From the NCBI RefSeq assembly GCF_954871325.1, contig NC_088777.1, positions 16,407,366 through 16,471,365 on the forward strand: DNA of 64,000 nucleotides. The letters are read 5' to 3'. This stretch comes from Gordionus sp. m RMFG-2023 (Eukaryota > Nematomorpha > Gordioida > Chordodea > Parachordodidae). Of the stretch, positions 1-12,726 are shown one piece after another (position 1 is the stretch's first letter; each line of letters begins with the position of its first letter). A program made the translations under genes and the position numbers. Under the pieces are notes generated by a model. The model worked only from the letters and a program-made list of their open reading frames with translations, made no database searches and was not told where the DNA came from.

Positions 1-3000
1 ACAAAACCAAAAAATAAACGAAAATAAACAACTTATAAACGAGAAAAAACATGCGATAAATAACAATGCCACCAAATACTTAAAACAAAACAAAATAGAG
101 TGTCCTAGTTCAAAAGCTGTTTAGCCGAGGCTAGACAGCATGAAGTATCAAAAATAAGTCGAACCAGGAAACACCCTAAAACTTATTTTTATGACACAAC
201 ACTTGTTTATAACATAACTTGCAAAGATTTACTAATTTTTTTTCGGGTAATAATATATAGCGTTGATTGTCATAGAGCAATTTACTTAACAACGACAAAG
301 TTTTATTAAATACAATAAGACCCACTTTTATTTAAATTTTGTCAACGTAATCATTCGGTCGCTTCCGGTATTCTAAATATCATAACCCGTAACACGAAAT
401 CACCTAGTGCTGATTTTAGAAAAAAACCTGGTCCATGCTGGATTCGAATATATACAGTACTATCATATAAACCAGTATATATCGTAAACCAGAATATGTA
501 GTATAATTAGGATATTTCAATGCTTTATCTATATCCAAAGAAACTAATGTAATACAGTATTATTAGATTTCTCAGATATGGTGTAATTCAAAATATGAAA
601 ATAAAGGAATAAATGACTTCCCAAACAATGGATAAAAATTTGCCCCTTATTATTTACACCGTTCTTTCAATTTTACCTTATCCTCTTGCTTATAAAAACG
701 ATAATAATGATTTAGTTAACCATCTTATTGAATAAAAAGTTAATTATAAAAATAACATACCATTTTTTGAGGCCCAATCCTTGTTTGTAAAATTTTGTCA
801 TTCTAAATTTATTATATTAATAGCTTCTTAGGTAAAAAAAATGAGAAGCTAATTAAAGTCTAAATAAATGACATCACGTGATCAACTGATAAAGTTGGGA
901 AACAATTATGAAAATAATTTTTATAAAAAAACCCTTAAGAAAAATAACCTCTTGATCCTTAAGCAAAATCGAACATGCATTTATTTTATTATTATATTAA
1001 ATTAAACATCTGTTTTCCATTGTAACATATAAATAAAATCATTGTTAAATTGGAAATATTGAATTGACTAGAAATAATTTTATTATATGATCAATAGAAT
1101 ATTTATAAAAAGAAATGAATTTAAAAATCATGATTTTTAAAATTTATAAACCAAAAAAATTGATTTATTTAATCAAATTGCTATTATTTTTATAATCATA
1201 TTTTTTAATAAAATAAAAATATCGAGGAGGATAACTTCTGAGGCAAAGTTATTAATCAAACATGCATTCATTTTATTATATTAATCATCTGTTTCTCTTT
1301 GGAATTTTTAAATAAACCATTGTTAAATTGGCAATATAGAATATGATTAAAAGTATTTTATAATAGTGTTATTATCAGAGGCCTGGCAGAAGATCACAGG
1401 GTCCATCCTCGTAAAATGGCATGGGGCTCCCAAGATATATAATTTTTTTAAATTATCGTTGCATAGATTCAGACACATATGACACATCTCTTAAGCTACA
1501 ATTTATATAAAATAACTATTAGACGAAAATACTTGCAAAGAATACATTATTGCATAAATGTATGAAAACTGATTTTTTTTTTAAAATCAAAATGAGTATC
1601 AATAATTTAGGCATTTAAGAAAAATATTAGGTGTCGGAAGCAAAAAAAAATATTTGTTTAAATTTTATCTAAAAATTCCAAATATTTAAAAAAAAATTAT
1701 TTTATAAGTTATTTTGTGATTTTCATGCATAAAATTGATAAAAAAATTAAAATTTATTTAAAACTCTTATACAATGTAAAACGTGAATCTTAAAATATTC
1801 ATTCTTGGTTATTCGGTCTTACGTCTAGACTGACATAGCTCTTCGGAAATTTTTACTTTTGGCTTCTCTTCTTTAAAATAATAATATAGAAGACCCATAT
1901 TTTAGCTTTCTTCAGATTCCTAAATGGTTTCCTATTCTTTTAAGCATTTAAAAAAAATATTTCTAGATTTTAGTCAAATGGATTGCAAATATTTTGAATA
2001 GGAGAATTGCTATCTTCCAATAATTTGCTACAGGGTGCGATTCGGTTTATTCCGATTTTTAATATACAATTATATAAAGGTTTTGTTCCATTCTGGTTTT
2101 TTTTGAATAAATTAATATCTATTCATTATGGTTTTAAAGTTATAACGGTTCTTTCCGGTTCGTTACGGTTTTTATAAATTTGATTATTTAAAAAAATTTC
2201 ACAATATTAATTAAGTTAAAAATAAATTGTTATCATATAATTTAATATCTAAAATGTAAAACATAAGTGCCATTGTTTAGGTAAAAATTTATATTTATTC
2301 TTTATTAATTGAATTGAGATTCATTTTGTTATGTTATAAACATATATATTTAATAATAAAGTAACAAAATTATATCATCCAATCTATTAATAGATGGTTT
2401 AAATCTTTTTATATAATTATATTTAAATTAATTATCATGTAAAAAACTATAATATTCAATCCGCTTGACATATTATTATTTGAAAAAATAAAAATTAATT
2501 TTTGTTTAATATATTTGTAAAAATTATATTAAAATTATTACTTAAAAATAAACTTTATTCTATTTATTATCTTTAATATTGATTGAAACAAATTATAGTT
2601 TAAATTGCTAAATTTAAAATATGGGTTTTTTTTAAATAAATTACAAATTGTAAAATTTTAATGCTTATCTATATTTAAAGACAAAGCCCTAAACCAAAAC
2701 AAATTGATATTTATTAAAATCATTTTGGTCTACTTTGCTGTTGATATTTTTTTTAATAATTCATTATCAAATTTAGCAGTTAGGGAAATATATGATAAGA
2801 GAATAATTTTGTTAATCGATCCTTTCAAAAAGATCGAATCACTATCTTTTTTTTAAAAAACGGGATTTAAATCCAGGATCGAACTTTTTTAAAAAAGGAT
2901 CACGATCCTTTTCTTATTTTATAAATTTTTGACGAAAATATATGATCGATGCAAAATTAATTAATATATAAATAATTTAATATAGTTTAAATTTATTGTA

Positions 3001-3190
3001 ATGAAATACTATAATTAAGAATAATATTTATATATTTATTTATAATCAAAATTAGCCATTAAATAATAAAAAATCCCCTTCTTTCATTAAGAGCATACTT
3101 AGATTTACTAAACTACGCTCTTGTGGAGCGATTCACAGCAAAGGTGTTATATTTAAAAGTTATTTTTTAAATATATTTTGTACTAAAAAT
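1..3190. other. AT-rich stretch with no recognised gene
   Basis: No open frame here has coding character on either strand, and the sequence is dominated by A/T runs. Small pieces look like worn repeats. A GATCC/GATCG-rich patch lies at about 2817-2920. At about 2034-2165 there are repeated CGGTTT-type words after a CAGGGTGCG start, which resembles one end of an old hAT element without a detectable partner end. Confidence 0.5.
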
Positions 3191-3191
3191 A

Positions 3192-3341
3192 TTAATCGAA
3201 AAGCGCATTTTGCAAAAAATTTCTCGCACAGAAAGTATTAGTTTTATCTATGCAATTATTAGAATAAGAATCTGCATGTGATTGATCCTTTAGAATTTCT
3301 AAATGGGCATTACCTATTTTTCCAACCGATTTTGCTGCAGA
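3192..3341 (-). CDS. possible last exon of an unrecognised minus-strand gene
   Basis: On the minus strand a frame stays open for about 48 codons after a CTGCAG acceptor-like site near 3341. It ends with GAT TAA near 3192. The residues are mixed (K, S, N, H, D, C), unlike the AT-only noise around it, and include the stretch KSVGKIGNAHLEILKDQ. No family is recognised and no upstream exon was found, so this may be chance or a transposon remnant. Confidence 0.2.
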   Translation of the reverse strand, partial: SAAKSVGKIGNAHLEILKDQSHADSYSNNCIDKTNTFCARNFLQNALFD

Positions 3342-3504
3342 TTGATATTACGCCAATTAAGTTTAATTTTGGGTGACTTATTGCTGCTAATAAGCTACTG
3401 TCTTCACACAATGAAGGAAATCTACGTTATGAAAAATGATAATTCTTAATTATTTTTATACGGAGCTGAGGATAAGGTTAAAGGTTCTCATTTATATCTG
3501 TCAC

Positions 3505-4318
3505 TTCAATAACTTCTTCTTCTTCTCCGTTTTATGGCAATTTCCAGGTTTACCCTGGTAGGCCAGTTTTCCTACTGATTTTTCTTTTCCATTTTTGACG
3601 GTCCTGAGTTGTGTTGTTAAACGGCTAACTCAATATTGTAGCCAGAATAATATTACCTAAGTCTCGAGATTTCGATGATATATGTCTAGACCTTTGTTCC
3701 TTCTATGAGCAAAATCTTCAGGCTTGCATAATAATTTTCTGGATGAAATATTGAGTTAGCCTTTTTAAAAATCGGCTCAAAACGAGCCGTTTAACAACAC
3801 TAGTCCTGAGCATCAATATTTGTAGGATTCATGCTTCTCATATCCGCCGCTATCAAATTTATCCACATCATCTTCGGCCTTCCTCGTCTTGATCCTCCTA
3901 CTTCCATCAAGGTGCATCTCTTTACCCAGTCATCTTTTGTCATACGTTCCACATGCCCAAATCATCTTAGTCTATTTCGTCGCATTACCACTCCAATCAT
4001 TTTCTTGCTCGCAATTCCTTGCTAGATTCTCTCTCTCTCAGAGATACCCCACAATCATCCTCATCTCTTTTCTTTCTAATTTTGCTTCGTGAGTCGCTTT
4101 CATTGCCCATGTTTCGCCGCCATAAACCAAACAACTCCTCACACAGCTTACGTAAACTTTCCCCTTTAACTTCAGAGAGACTTTTTTATTTTTAAGAATA
4201 GACGACATCTCTTTAAACTTCTTCCAAGCTTGTATGGCCCTTGCAACAACGGCAGAATCTACACCACCATCTGCGTTTAGCATATCACCCAAATAGCAAA
4301 TATCCACTTTTCCTAGGA
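3505..4318 (-). mobile_element. 5'-truncated LINE (non-LTR retrotransposon), ORF2 C-terminus
   Basis: The minus strand encodes the end of a LINE ORF2, downstream of the reverse transcriptase core. It begins near 4318 with YLGDMLNADGGVDSA and includes CVRSCLVYGGETWAMK. After a frame change it contains FGHVERMTKDDWVKRC, RRGRPKMMW and DAQDRQKWKRKISRK, ending near 3505 beside a GAA-type simple tail. These are standard landmarks of many animal LINEs; the clade is not assigned. The copy is 5'-truncated and carries at least one in-frame stop (a TGA where the family has Trp before FGHVER) plus frame changes. A 194-bp hAT MITE is inserted at 3609-3802, so this is a dead copy. Confidence 0.85.
3609..3802. 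mobile_element. hAT-type MITE inside the LINE
   Basis: The ends are TTGTGTTGTTAAACGGCT on the left and, as reverse complement, TAGTGTTGTTAAACGGC on the right. The element is flanked by a perfect 8-bp duplication GTCCTGAG (3601-3608 and 3803-3810). It is only 194 bp, with no coding capacity. An 8-bp duplication and a TAGTGTTG-like terminus are hallmarks of hAT elements. It interrupts the LINE frame, so it is younger than the LINE. Confidence 0.88.
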
Positions 4319-4528
4319 TGATAAAATTTAGCAATTAATTAAAATTATTTTCAAATTATAATAAAATGAAATGCATGACAAAATGTTTTTTATATTTGAA
4401 GATAAAAACTAATGTAAAAATCTAAAATAAAAACAAAAAGAAAAATTGATTTAAATCTGGATTTTTATTCAAGAAATTATGATTTGATCATGCTGTCTAT
4501 ATTACATTGAATACCTTTTTTTTTGTAG

Positions 4529-4686
4529 GATATCATTTTGGAGTTTGGACCATCATATACGACCGAACCTACAATAGCTTGAGCCGGTGTCAGAATCTCA
4601 AGGATAATCTTAAAGATTTTCGCTTGGCCCTTATAAATACGCCTATCAAAGGCGTTTACGAATTATTCCTCACTCTAGATCGAATG
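4529..4686 (+). CDS. candidate exon, possibly an upstream exon of the TMEM245 gene
   Basis: A block bounded by a good acceptor (TTTTGTAG) and a donor (ATG|GTATAT) reads open for about 52 codons. It contains YHFGVWTIIYDRTYNSLSR, and NTPIKGVYELFLTL later on. Codon choice and residue mix are coding-like and contrast with the flanks. It is on the same strand as the TMEM245 homologue downstream and could be one of its earlier exons. The phases do not join directly to the 7467 exon, so at least one exon would be missing between them. Similarity to TMEM245 itself could not be confirmed. It has no membrane segment. Confidence 0.4.
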
Positions 4687-7466
4687 GTATATTTCAAATC
4701 TTTGTTTTCTTTTATCATTTATTTTTATTACATCGTATAAGGGATTATTTGCTATTTATTTCTCTATTATTTATACAAAATTACCAGCATAGGCAGAGCC
4801 TAGAGAGCGGGAGATCACCTTTCAAAGTTTATAATTTTAAGTATATAAAAATTGACTCTTCCTCTTCATAAAAAACTATCAAATAATTATATACATCAAT
4901 TTTTAAAAATACATTTTTAAAATAATTACTATAGCTTAAATTACCCCCCCCCCCTTCAAATAAATTCCCCTCTATAAAAATCCTGGCTACGCCTTTGGTC
5001 ATTATTAAAAAAAATTATATTATTAATTTTCAATATAAAAATTGTAAGTAATATTATTTTTCCATTGTATAATATTTATTCCTCCAGAAAAAAAATGCAA
5101 ATAACTGAGTTTTTTTAAAACACAAGGCTTCCTTTCTGGGAACAATAATCTTTATAGGTTCCCATGAATATCTATCCGACTAAGACATTTATTTCATTAT
5201 AACACTTCAAGGCTTAATTTTTTTTATTTTAATTTGATATATTTCCATATATACATTTTATCTCATGCTTCGTGGAAACCTGCTCTGGAGTGCAGACAAA
5301 AATTTTGGGCTAAACTCGGATTTAAAATATAATATTATGTTTTTTTCTCTTCCTAAATTGATAATAGAATTTCTTCGAAGGCAAAGAAATTTGCAACTAT
5401 TTTTTATTTAACTTTATAATTATGCTTTAAATTTACATTTTTAAAAAAATAAAAATTCGGACTTAGCTTGGGCCAATAAATAAACGTTTTGGGCCAGGTT
5501 CTGGTTTGAAATTAATAAAAATCTCGAGCCGGGTGGGCTCAGGTTTGAAAATTTATATTTTTGAAAAAACTTAAAGCAGGGTTTAGACGGATTATTTTAA
5601 TTAAAATTTTATACATGAAAGGGGGAAATGAGGAAGAAATTGGGGAAAGTAAGATTGCCCTGCATTCACAGTATTTCGCCACGAATTTGCGCTAGCTGTG
5701 AATGTAGGATTAGTTAGGTGAGTTCATCTGAGCATTAAAGATTCGAGGAATAACATTGTTTTTTAATAAGTATAATATCAAATTTCCTTTTTATACTTAA
5801 ATCAAATGAATGAATGCTAGATAATCTCTTCAATCCGAAATTCGATAGATACCGCTACTACAGTGCTGCTTATGTTTTTTACCTTCATTACCTTACTTTC
5901 CTTGGGGATATTTTTGTCCTTTCAAGTATATATATGTTTCCTCTTTATTTGTAACGACTAAATCTCTTAAAACACTGAGAATAGACAGTCCTTAAACAAT
6001 CAGAAAAAATACTGAATATTGAATTTTTTAAGGTTCAAAAATTAAACTTAATTACTGTGAAATAATAATTGCTCAGAATAATATATGAAACACTCGTATC
6101 TAATCTGCTAATCATCAGGGGCTTCTCTAGGTTTTTACGAAAGGGGGTGCATAAAGGTGCTAATTTATTTTAAATTAAAGTGTCTATAAGTTTATTCATT
6201 TTATTTATACATTTAATTTTCATGGTGGGTAAGGGTACAATATATATTTTATGTCTTTATTTAGATGCTTATTTATAGGGCGCATGAGAAATATTACAAT
6301 TTTTATTGAATAGATATATCAAGAAAGCGCGCACCTAGTTAATGTAGTTCATTCGGCAGTTAATTCTACCATCGTTGAAAATCAGTAAATTTTATTAAAT
6401 TTACCTAATATATTTTTCCTACGCAAAGAATGGAGAGAAAGAAAGTAAGTAATAAATACTTGATTTAAAACTTGTAAAAATCATTGCAATATTACCTTAA
6501 AAATGTCTAAAATTTTTATATCTCGAAGGACAATATTTTGTTTGTCTTACAGTTACAGATGTAGTTAAGTAATTGATCTATTTTTAGCTAGCTAATAAAA
6601 GCGGCTGAACCTAGTTTTTAGCCGAAAACTATCACCTCAACTTCGGGTTTTTTTTTGAAAAATATAGCTCAACTTTGAGAAAAGGCAGAAATAAATGAAC
6701 GCATGTCTCCATACTTAACGGATTTTCTTAGGCACGCGCTTGTAAATTATGCTGAATTGGTGGATTTTTGCTCATTACTCAACTATACTTACTAGTGATA
6801 ATTATAAATCAAAATTATGTTGTCCCTTATCATTTAATTTGTTGGAGATAATAATCGTATTTAGTGATAGTTACTTGAAAAACTGGCGTATTATACCGAA
6901 ATCCGTCCCTAATACCTTATTTTAAATGTTTCTCCAACAAAAAATTAAGATCGTTTGCTTTGATATGAGCCAACATGCTTGTTAAATTGATTTCAGAAAG
7001 AGGCTTTTTAAACTCAAACTTAATTTTTTATTTAACGTATATATGGTCAAAGATAAGAAAGAAGGATGTTAGAAAATGCGAAAATAAAATGATATCGCTC
7101 TACATATAGCTATATATTTTCTAGATTTTTGTATATCCTTTATGGCAATAATGAGCTATTTTTGCAAAATATGAATGCAGACTAAGATTGATTACATAAT
7201 ATGGGTAAAAAATGTTAGTAGACGATTGGGAGATAATTTAAATTTTAAGCCGTGAAAAATCAGTTAATATTAAGGTTAATTTGAGAACAAACCCTATTTG
7301 AGCACGGCAAAATAGAATAAAATTTAATTTTTTGTGGGCCTGAATGACAAAAGCTAAAGAAGCCTTAATTGTAAAATGATTTAAGACTTTTTTTAGATAG
7401 AATGAATGATTTTAAAAAAATTAACAAATTTTTATCGTGTATTTTAAATTTTTCATGATTATGTAG
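4687..7466. other. non-coding stretch with MITE fragments
   Basis: No exon could be supported here. Fragments of hAT-like repeats are visible. At 4775-5000 is a piece ending in ATCCTGGCTACGCC, related to the CAGTGGCGTAGC family, with a 12-nt C run. At about 5280-5590 is a worn copy of the GGGCC-rich MITE family (GGGCCAGG, GAGCCGGG). At 6117-6160 is CAGGGGCTTCTCTAGG. A near-perfect 13-bp hairpin lies at 5659-5708. Confidence 0.5.
5659..5708. repeat. short inverted repeat (hairpin)
   Basis: CCTGCATTCACAG at 5659-5671 pairs with CTGTGAATGTAGG at 5696-5708 with one mismatch, around a 24-nt loop. It is unusually GC-rich for this background. It could be an end of a worn MITE or a structured RNA element. 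No coding context is seen. Confidence 0.5.
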
Positions 7467-10400
7467 ATGGTTCCAACCGTCAGAACAAATGGAAAAATCG
7501 GTGGATTCTGTTTTAGAAAGCGGTTACAATGCTGGAAGAGAGTGGATAGCCAATCAGGTTTTTGTTATTTTTTTATAAAGGGAATTATTCAAATTAAGAA
7601 AAGCACGATACAAAGTGAGAATGAACTATTTTGGAATTGTCATACGCACTCTATAAAGCAATTTTTTTATTTAGAACACACGGAGTTTTTCTTTATACCC
7701 TTGCATTATAAATTATAATATATTCTGCAATATTTATTTCCATAGCATTGTAACGTTTTATGTTTACATTAACAGTGAACAATGAAGGGAATGTTTTCTG
7801 TAGCTGTTAATATCCATTTTTTTTTAAAGTTACAAAATGTATGAATGATATCTAAAACTAAATATTGCTCAAGAAACCAAATAGTCACCAAATCTGAAAA
7901 ATTTATTGAAAAAAAGCATGTATTCAGGGCTTTTAATAGTTCATATTATAATCTTTTTAGATCCATTTATGTTAAAAATTTCAATTCTTTACAAGGATTT
8001 TCTTTTAAATGCTTTCAACTATATCAAATTGAATATTTTTTTTCGCACAATTTAAAATCAATAATCAACTTACAAGTTTACGACGTTAAATCAACAGAAT
8101 AGCAACAAGGATCTCTCCAAACTTGAGAGTCAGATTTTAATCTTATGGGACCATGTATATGATAATATGATTAAGGTATTCCTTATATAAGAATAACTCA
8201 TATGTATATATATTTACTTAGAAAATTATTTATTTCGGTAGTTATTATCATAGGAATGTCACAATCAAACGCAGGTTCTGGGGTGAATTTTTTTTATAAA
8301 ATAAAGAATTTATTAAGAGATTTTCTTATCTCTCCAATTTATTTGAAAACTTTATGAATGGGCCAAATTTTTTTGAAATACACTATATATGATATTCATT
8401 TAAAATTTGATGCGGCATAATAAAATTTTATGATTAAAATTTATTCTTGATCCCTTCCTTTAAAATTCATATATTTTACTTAGAAAGGGACGATGTTCAA
8501 ATTATCTGGTGGCAATAAATCGAGTATCATGAACAAAAACTTGCTGGTTCACAATTGGCAAAACATTGTTGAAAGTGTAACTCAGCTAGGTTCTGCTCAC
8601 AAAGACGGCATAATGAAGTTTGTGAAGGAAAACATCGACACCCTTAATTCTGTGAGTATTTGTCACTAAGGGTTGGCAAGGCTACTTAGGTCCACACTAT
8701 AAAAAAAAATCGCATTTATTTTATTATAAGCTTAGAATCAGGTAACTTATACTAGATTTTAGGGGAAAGAACAAACCCAATTTTATTTAAAAGAACGGAA
8801 TTAAATTTAAACAGATTTTAAATTCCAGAACATTCCAAGGATTTATTAATACTTAACTTAGGCCTCAAACAATGATCAAGCGTCCATAGAAGCAAGAGTA
8901 CCTTGTAATTTTTCTTAAATTTTTTATCATCATATAATTATTTCCTGTTTATATATTACGTTAAACAAAATATTATTTAATATAAAATTTAGGTTTTAAC
9001 TACCATATGGCTGATCATAAAAAGCAACATCAATCTCGTTTTTATGATATCTTCGAATACCTTAGCCTTTATATTCGGTGGCGGCACTGCTATCCTGAAT
9101 TTCTTCTTGTCTTGGGTATTACATTTATTTTATTTACCCAATATCCAAAAGTTGATTGGCTTTTCGTAAATTAATGATGTTTTAAGATAGCAACTAAACT
9201 ATTCAAATTTTTTTTCAGTGTTGGACTTAATATGTTTTTGTTTATTTTATAAAAAGGAGCGTTAAATATTAAATTTTCAAATGGGGAAGGAAAATAATGA
9301 AACTTAATAAAGGCATGGATGAAAGAGATGATGAGATTCAAAGAAAGAAGAGAACGAACGAAAGAAAAAAAGAGAGAAAGAAGGAAATAGAGAGAAAAAA
9401 GGAAATTTTATAAATATTCCAAAAAAAATTGAAATATAATTTTTTTTATTAAAAAATCAATAAGATCATATTTCTCTCGACTCTCGTTTACTTTTTGAGT
9501 TCTAGCGGAGAACAATATAAACCGGTTCAACTTTTCACTCAGTTTATGCCCGGAAACGAAGATAATACCGAGAAAACGGTTTGAATATTTATTTTATTAT
9601 TTAATTAACTCCCTTCCAATTTTCAGAAATGGTGGTTATATCTGTTGTTGTTAATCGTTAATTAGGTTTATTAAAAAATTGTGATTTTATTTAGAATTTA
9701 TACTTTTATAAAACTTTTTTTAACGCCGATTTCATGCATTTCAGAAAAAAAAAATAAGTGCACATATAGCATTCCAATTTTAAAGAGTTTTTTTCTTACG
9801 GTTTAACCTATTTTTAATTCCCTCAACTTTAATCCTCCTTTCTCACAGAAGCAGACAATTCAAATAGTAGATCCTAATCCTGACTCAAAGTCAGCCTCAC
9901 CTTCCGAGGAGGGTCAAAAAGAGGTGAGCGTTATCAGCACTACCACAGTCACCACCATAAAATCGAAGGTTCCTCAAAAGGAGGCTCAAGATCACAGTCG
10001 TAAAGATCATGCGAAAGAGTCCCCGAATGAAAAGGATTTCGATAAGTCTGGAAGCAAAGAAACGAAGGGGAAAGAGGGCGGGTCTACAGGAGCCAATAAA
10101 ATTGCGTTGGCTATTCAGGAAGCTATAAGGTTCCTTAGTTAGAAGAGAAATTTGTTATCACACTAAAAAAGATCGTAGCTTGATAATTACATGTTCTTGT
10201 CTCTATTTTTGTTTGAATTGAATTATGTTTGATCTCATTTACCTATTTGAATTTAACTCCTCTCCCACCTCCCTTCTTCTCTAATATTTATATATTTTTT
10301 ATAAATTAGTTTCATCTGATTTTTAATCTTTTAAATTGAAAAAATTATAAAAATATAGAAATAAAATATCTCATGTCATTTTTTTTAAATGACCGAAAAT

Positions 10401-12726
10401 TAAAGAGAGAACCATGTAATCTCACTATGATATTTTATGTTATATTATCGGACGAGAAAAGGCTTTTTTTAAATCGAATTTTAGGCTGAGGTTTTTTTGA
10501 AAAATTTGTAGCATATTTAAAAATTGTTATTAAAACCTGTTAATATTTCGACCTGGTTTTTCTAATAGTCATATTCTATTATAAACCATATTTAAAATTT
10601 TCATTCATTTCTTTTGTAATATATACATATTCTGCTCTTATATAATTTAAATGCCCTTTAATAAAAAAATAACCTGAAAAATTTTCCTCTATACAATTTT
10701 TTATTACAAAATTATGTAAGATGTGCATAATCATATCATTTTAAAAGACACAATTTTTATATAGGAAAAATGATAATAAAAAGCAAGTGAATAAAAAGAA
10801 TTAATTTTTCAAATTTTTTCTTCTAACTTTTAAATATAAAGCGGTGTCTTCGCGGCTACCTTGAAAATGGCAACATTTTATGGGCTCTACACGTGGTTAA
10901 TGCACAAAATTTTCGGTGTTGGCATGGTCTACATTCCTACTGGTACTTGTAATTTCCTTTATTTTAAATGATAATCTTGTAAAATAATATATTAAATTTT
11001 TTAACTATACCTTCTATTTCTAACGAAATTTTGGTTAAAATTGCCAGAAGTAGTTGTATAACTTTTTGGTCTAAATATATTCACCAGTCATTCTTTACCA
11101 TGGTGTTTAGAGATTTTTTAAAATTTGTGCAGCTGTTTATCTTAAAGTTAAAAGTTTTAAAAAAAATTATTCAAAGAGGCCATATTACGTGTTTCTACTA
11201 TGATTTCTCAAATTCGGTTTGTATAAAATTTAAATAGATCAGAACAAACATATCTAAAAAGTGGAAATAAATTTATTTTTTTGAATATAATTATCATAAT
11301 GTTTCAATACATATATATGGGAGATGTAGGCTAGTCGACACCTTTTTAATTAAAATATTGATAGCATCAGAAATTACTAAATACCTCATAATTACCTTTA
11401 TTATTATATTATATATATTTATATTGACCAATATAACAAATATAGTATAATACATAAGTTAAACTTTTTAAATAAAAATTAAGAGACGTCATATATAAAA
11501 TGATTCGTGGTAATGTACAAATTCTTTGGTAGGATTTATTGTGTGATTCTATCTGACACGATTTAACAGCTGATAGATTTTAAAATTGTTTATGAGATCA
11601 ATTTTTATTTATTAATATATTTTTAAAAAAAAAATTCTATTCATGATAATTATCTAAGAATTATTGAATTTATTAATGAAAATCCCAATAAAAGATTTTT
11701 TAAATCGCTCAGTTCTTAAATCATGTCGGATAGGATCCTACTATGAATCCAGCCTTAGATGGCAAATATATTGAATATTTAAATTAAAAATCGGCCTACC
11801 TTAAATTGACCCGTGGAAATTTTTGAAAAATTATTTGCTGCTTAGCACGTAAAACATTTTGGTGCAAGTTGTCCAACTTGACCCGTAAATTTTTTATGGA
11901 AGAATCTAAGCTTTAAAAAAAATTGTGAAATTTCGGCTCAGCCAGAAAATATCTTTGGGCTCGCCGACCTCTAATTTAAATATTATTTTAAAAAATATTT
12001 AAAAAAACGTAGCGAAACAGATGAGTTATTACGGTGTCAGGAAGACAACCTATATTTTTTTATTCAGATATAATGTTTGTCAAATTAGCCCTAAACAAGG
12101 TGCTAACAAACAGCTAATGGTTTAAATAATATATAATGTATATAAAAAATGAGATAAAATCTAGCAGTTATGACTAATGGATGGGCTATTCATTATCTCA
12201 AACTCTATTTAAATCTTCACGCTTTGTTCAAAAATCAATTATTTCTAAAGCTCTGGCTTCGATTTTTGCCGCCGTCCCTTTCGTAGGAACGTATGTGGCT
12301 TCGCTACCCGCCACTCTGGAATTATGGATCTTGACGGGAAGTTACGTTATACCTCTCATATTTTTCGCTTTGCATTTGTTGCCGAAATTTTTTGTGGATG
12401 CGACCATTTATAAAGAAATCAAAGGGTAAAAAAAAGTGTGAACCAAAAAAAACAAAGAAAGATATAAGTGAATAGAAAGATATATAAATTATGAAAGAAT
12501 TAAAAACTAAAAAAAGATAAAGAGGAAAAACGTTCAAAAATATTTAAAATAATTTACAAATTTTTTGAAAAACAATTATAGTGGAGGTCATCCTTACTTT
12601 ACTGGTCTGTCTATCGTGGGCGGTATCTATATGTTCGGACTCGAAGGGGCTTTGATAGGCCCCATGCTTTTGTGTTGTCTTTTTGCTGGGCTTAAAGTCT
12701 TTGGAGCATATATGCACGAAGAATAA
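7467..12726 (+). CDS. TMEM245: TMEM245 homologue, C-terminal part (AI-2E transporter-like membrane protein)
   Basis: Eight exons join with GT-AG introns and consistent phases: 7467-7557, 8484-8651, 8993-9115, 9465-9578, 9849-10129, 10842-10942, 12251-12425 and 12582-12726. They give about 399 codons ending in a TAA. Landmarks of human TMEM245 appear in order: GYNAGREWI, WLIIKSNINLVFMIS, GGGTAILNFFLSWIIFL, SSSGEQYKPV, FYGLYTWLMHKIFG, AAVPFVGTYVASLPA, HLLPKFFVDATIY, GGHPYFTGLSIVGG and FGLEGALIGPMLLC. TMEM245 is a multi-pass membrane protein with the AI-2E transporter fold; its substrate is not known. The 9849-10129 exon makes one loop much longer than in the human protein, about 90 residues rich in K, E and S. 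N-terminal exons must lie upstream of 7467 and were not resolved (a candidate is at 4529). Junctions are inferred from frame and family alignment only. Confidence 0.9.
9320..9415 (+). repeat. purine-rich (GAAA/GAGA) tract in a TMEM245 intron
   Basis: Nearly every base for about 95 nt is A or G, with imperfect GAAA, AGAG and GAAGG units. It lies in the intron between the 8993 and 9465 exons. It is probably a simple-sequence microsatellite. Confidence 0.6.

Noticed and set aside
7845-8102. 85-codon plus-strand open frame between TMEM245 exons
   Set aside because: It is low-complexity F/N/K/S with no TMEM245 similarity, and the flanking exons already join in phase without it.
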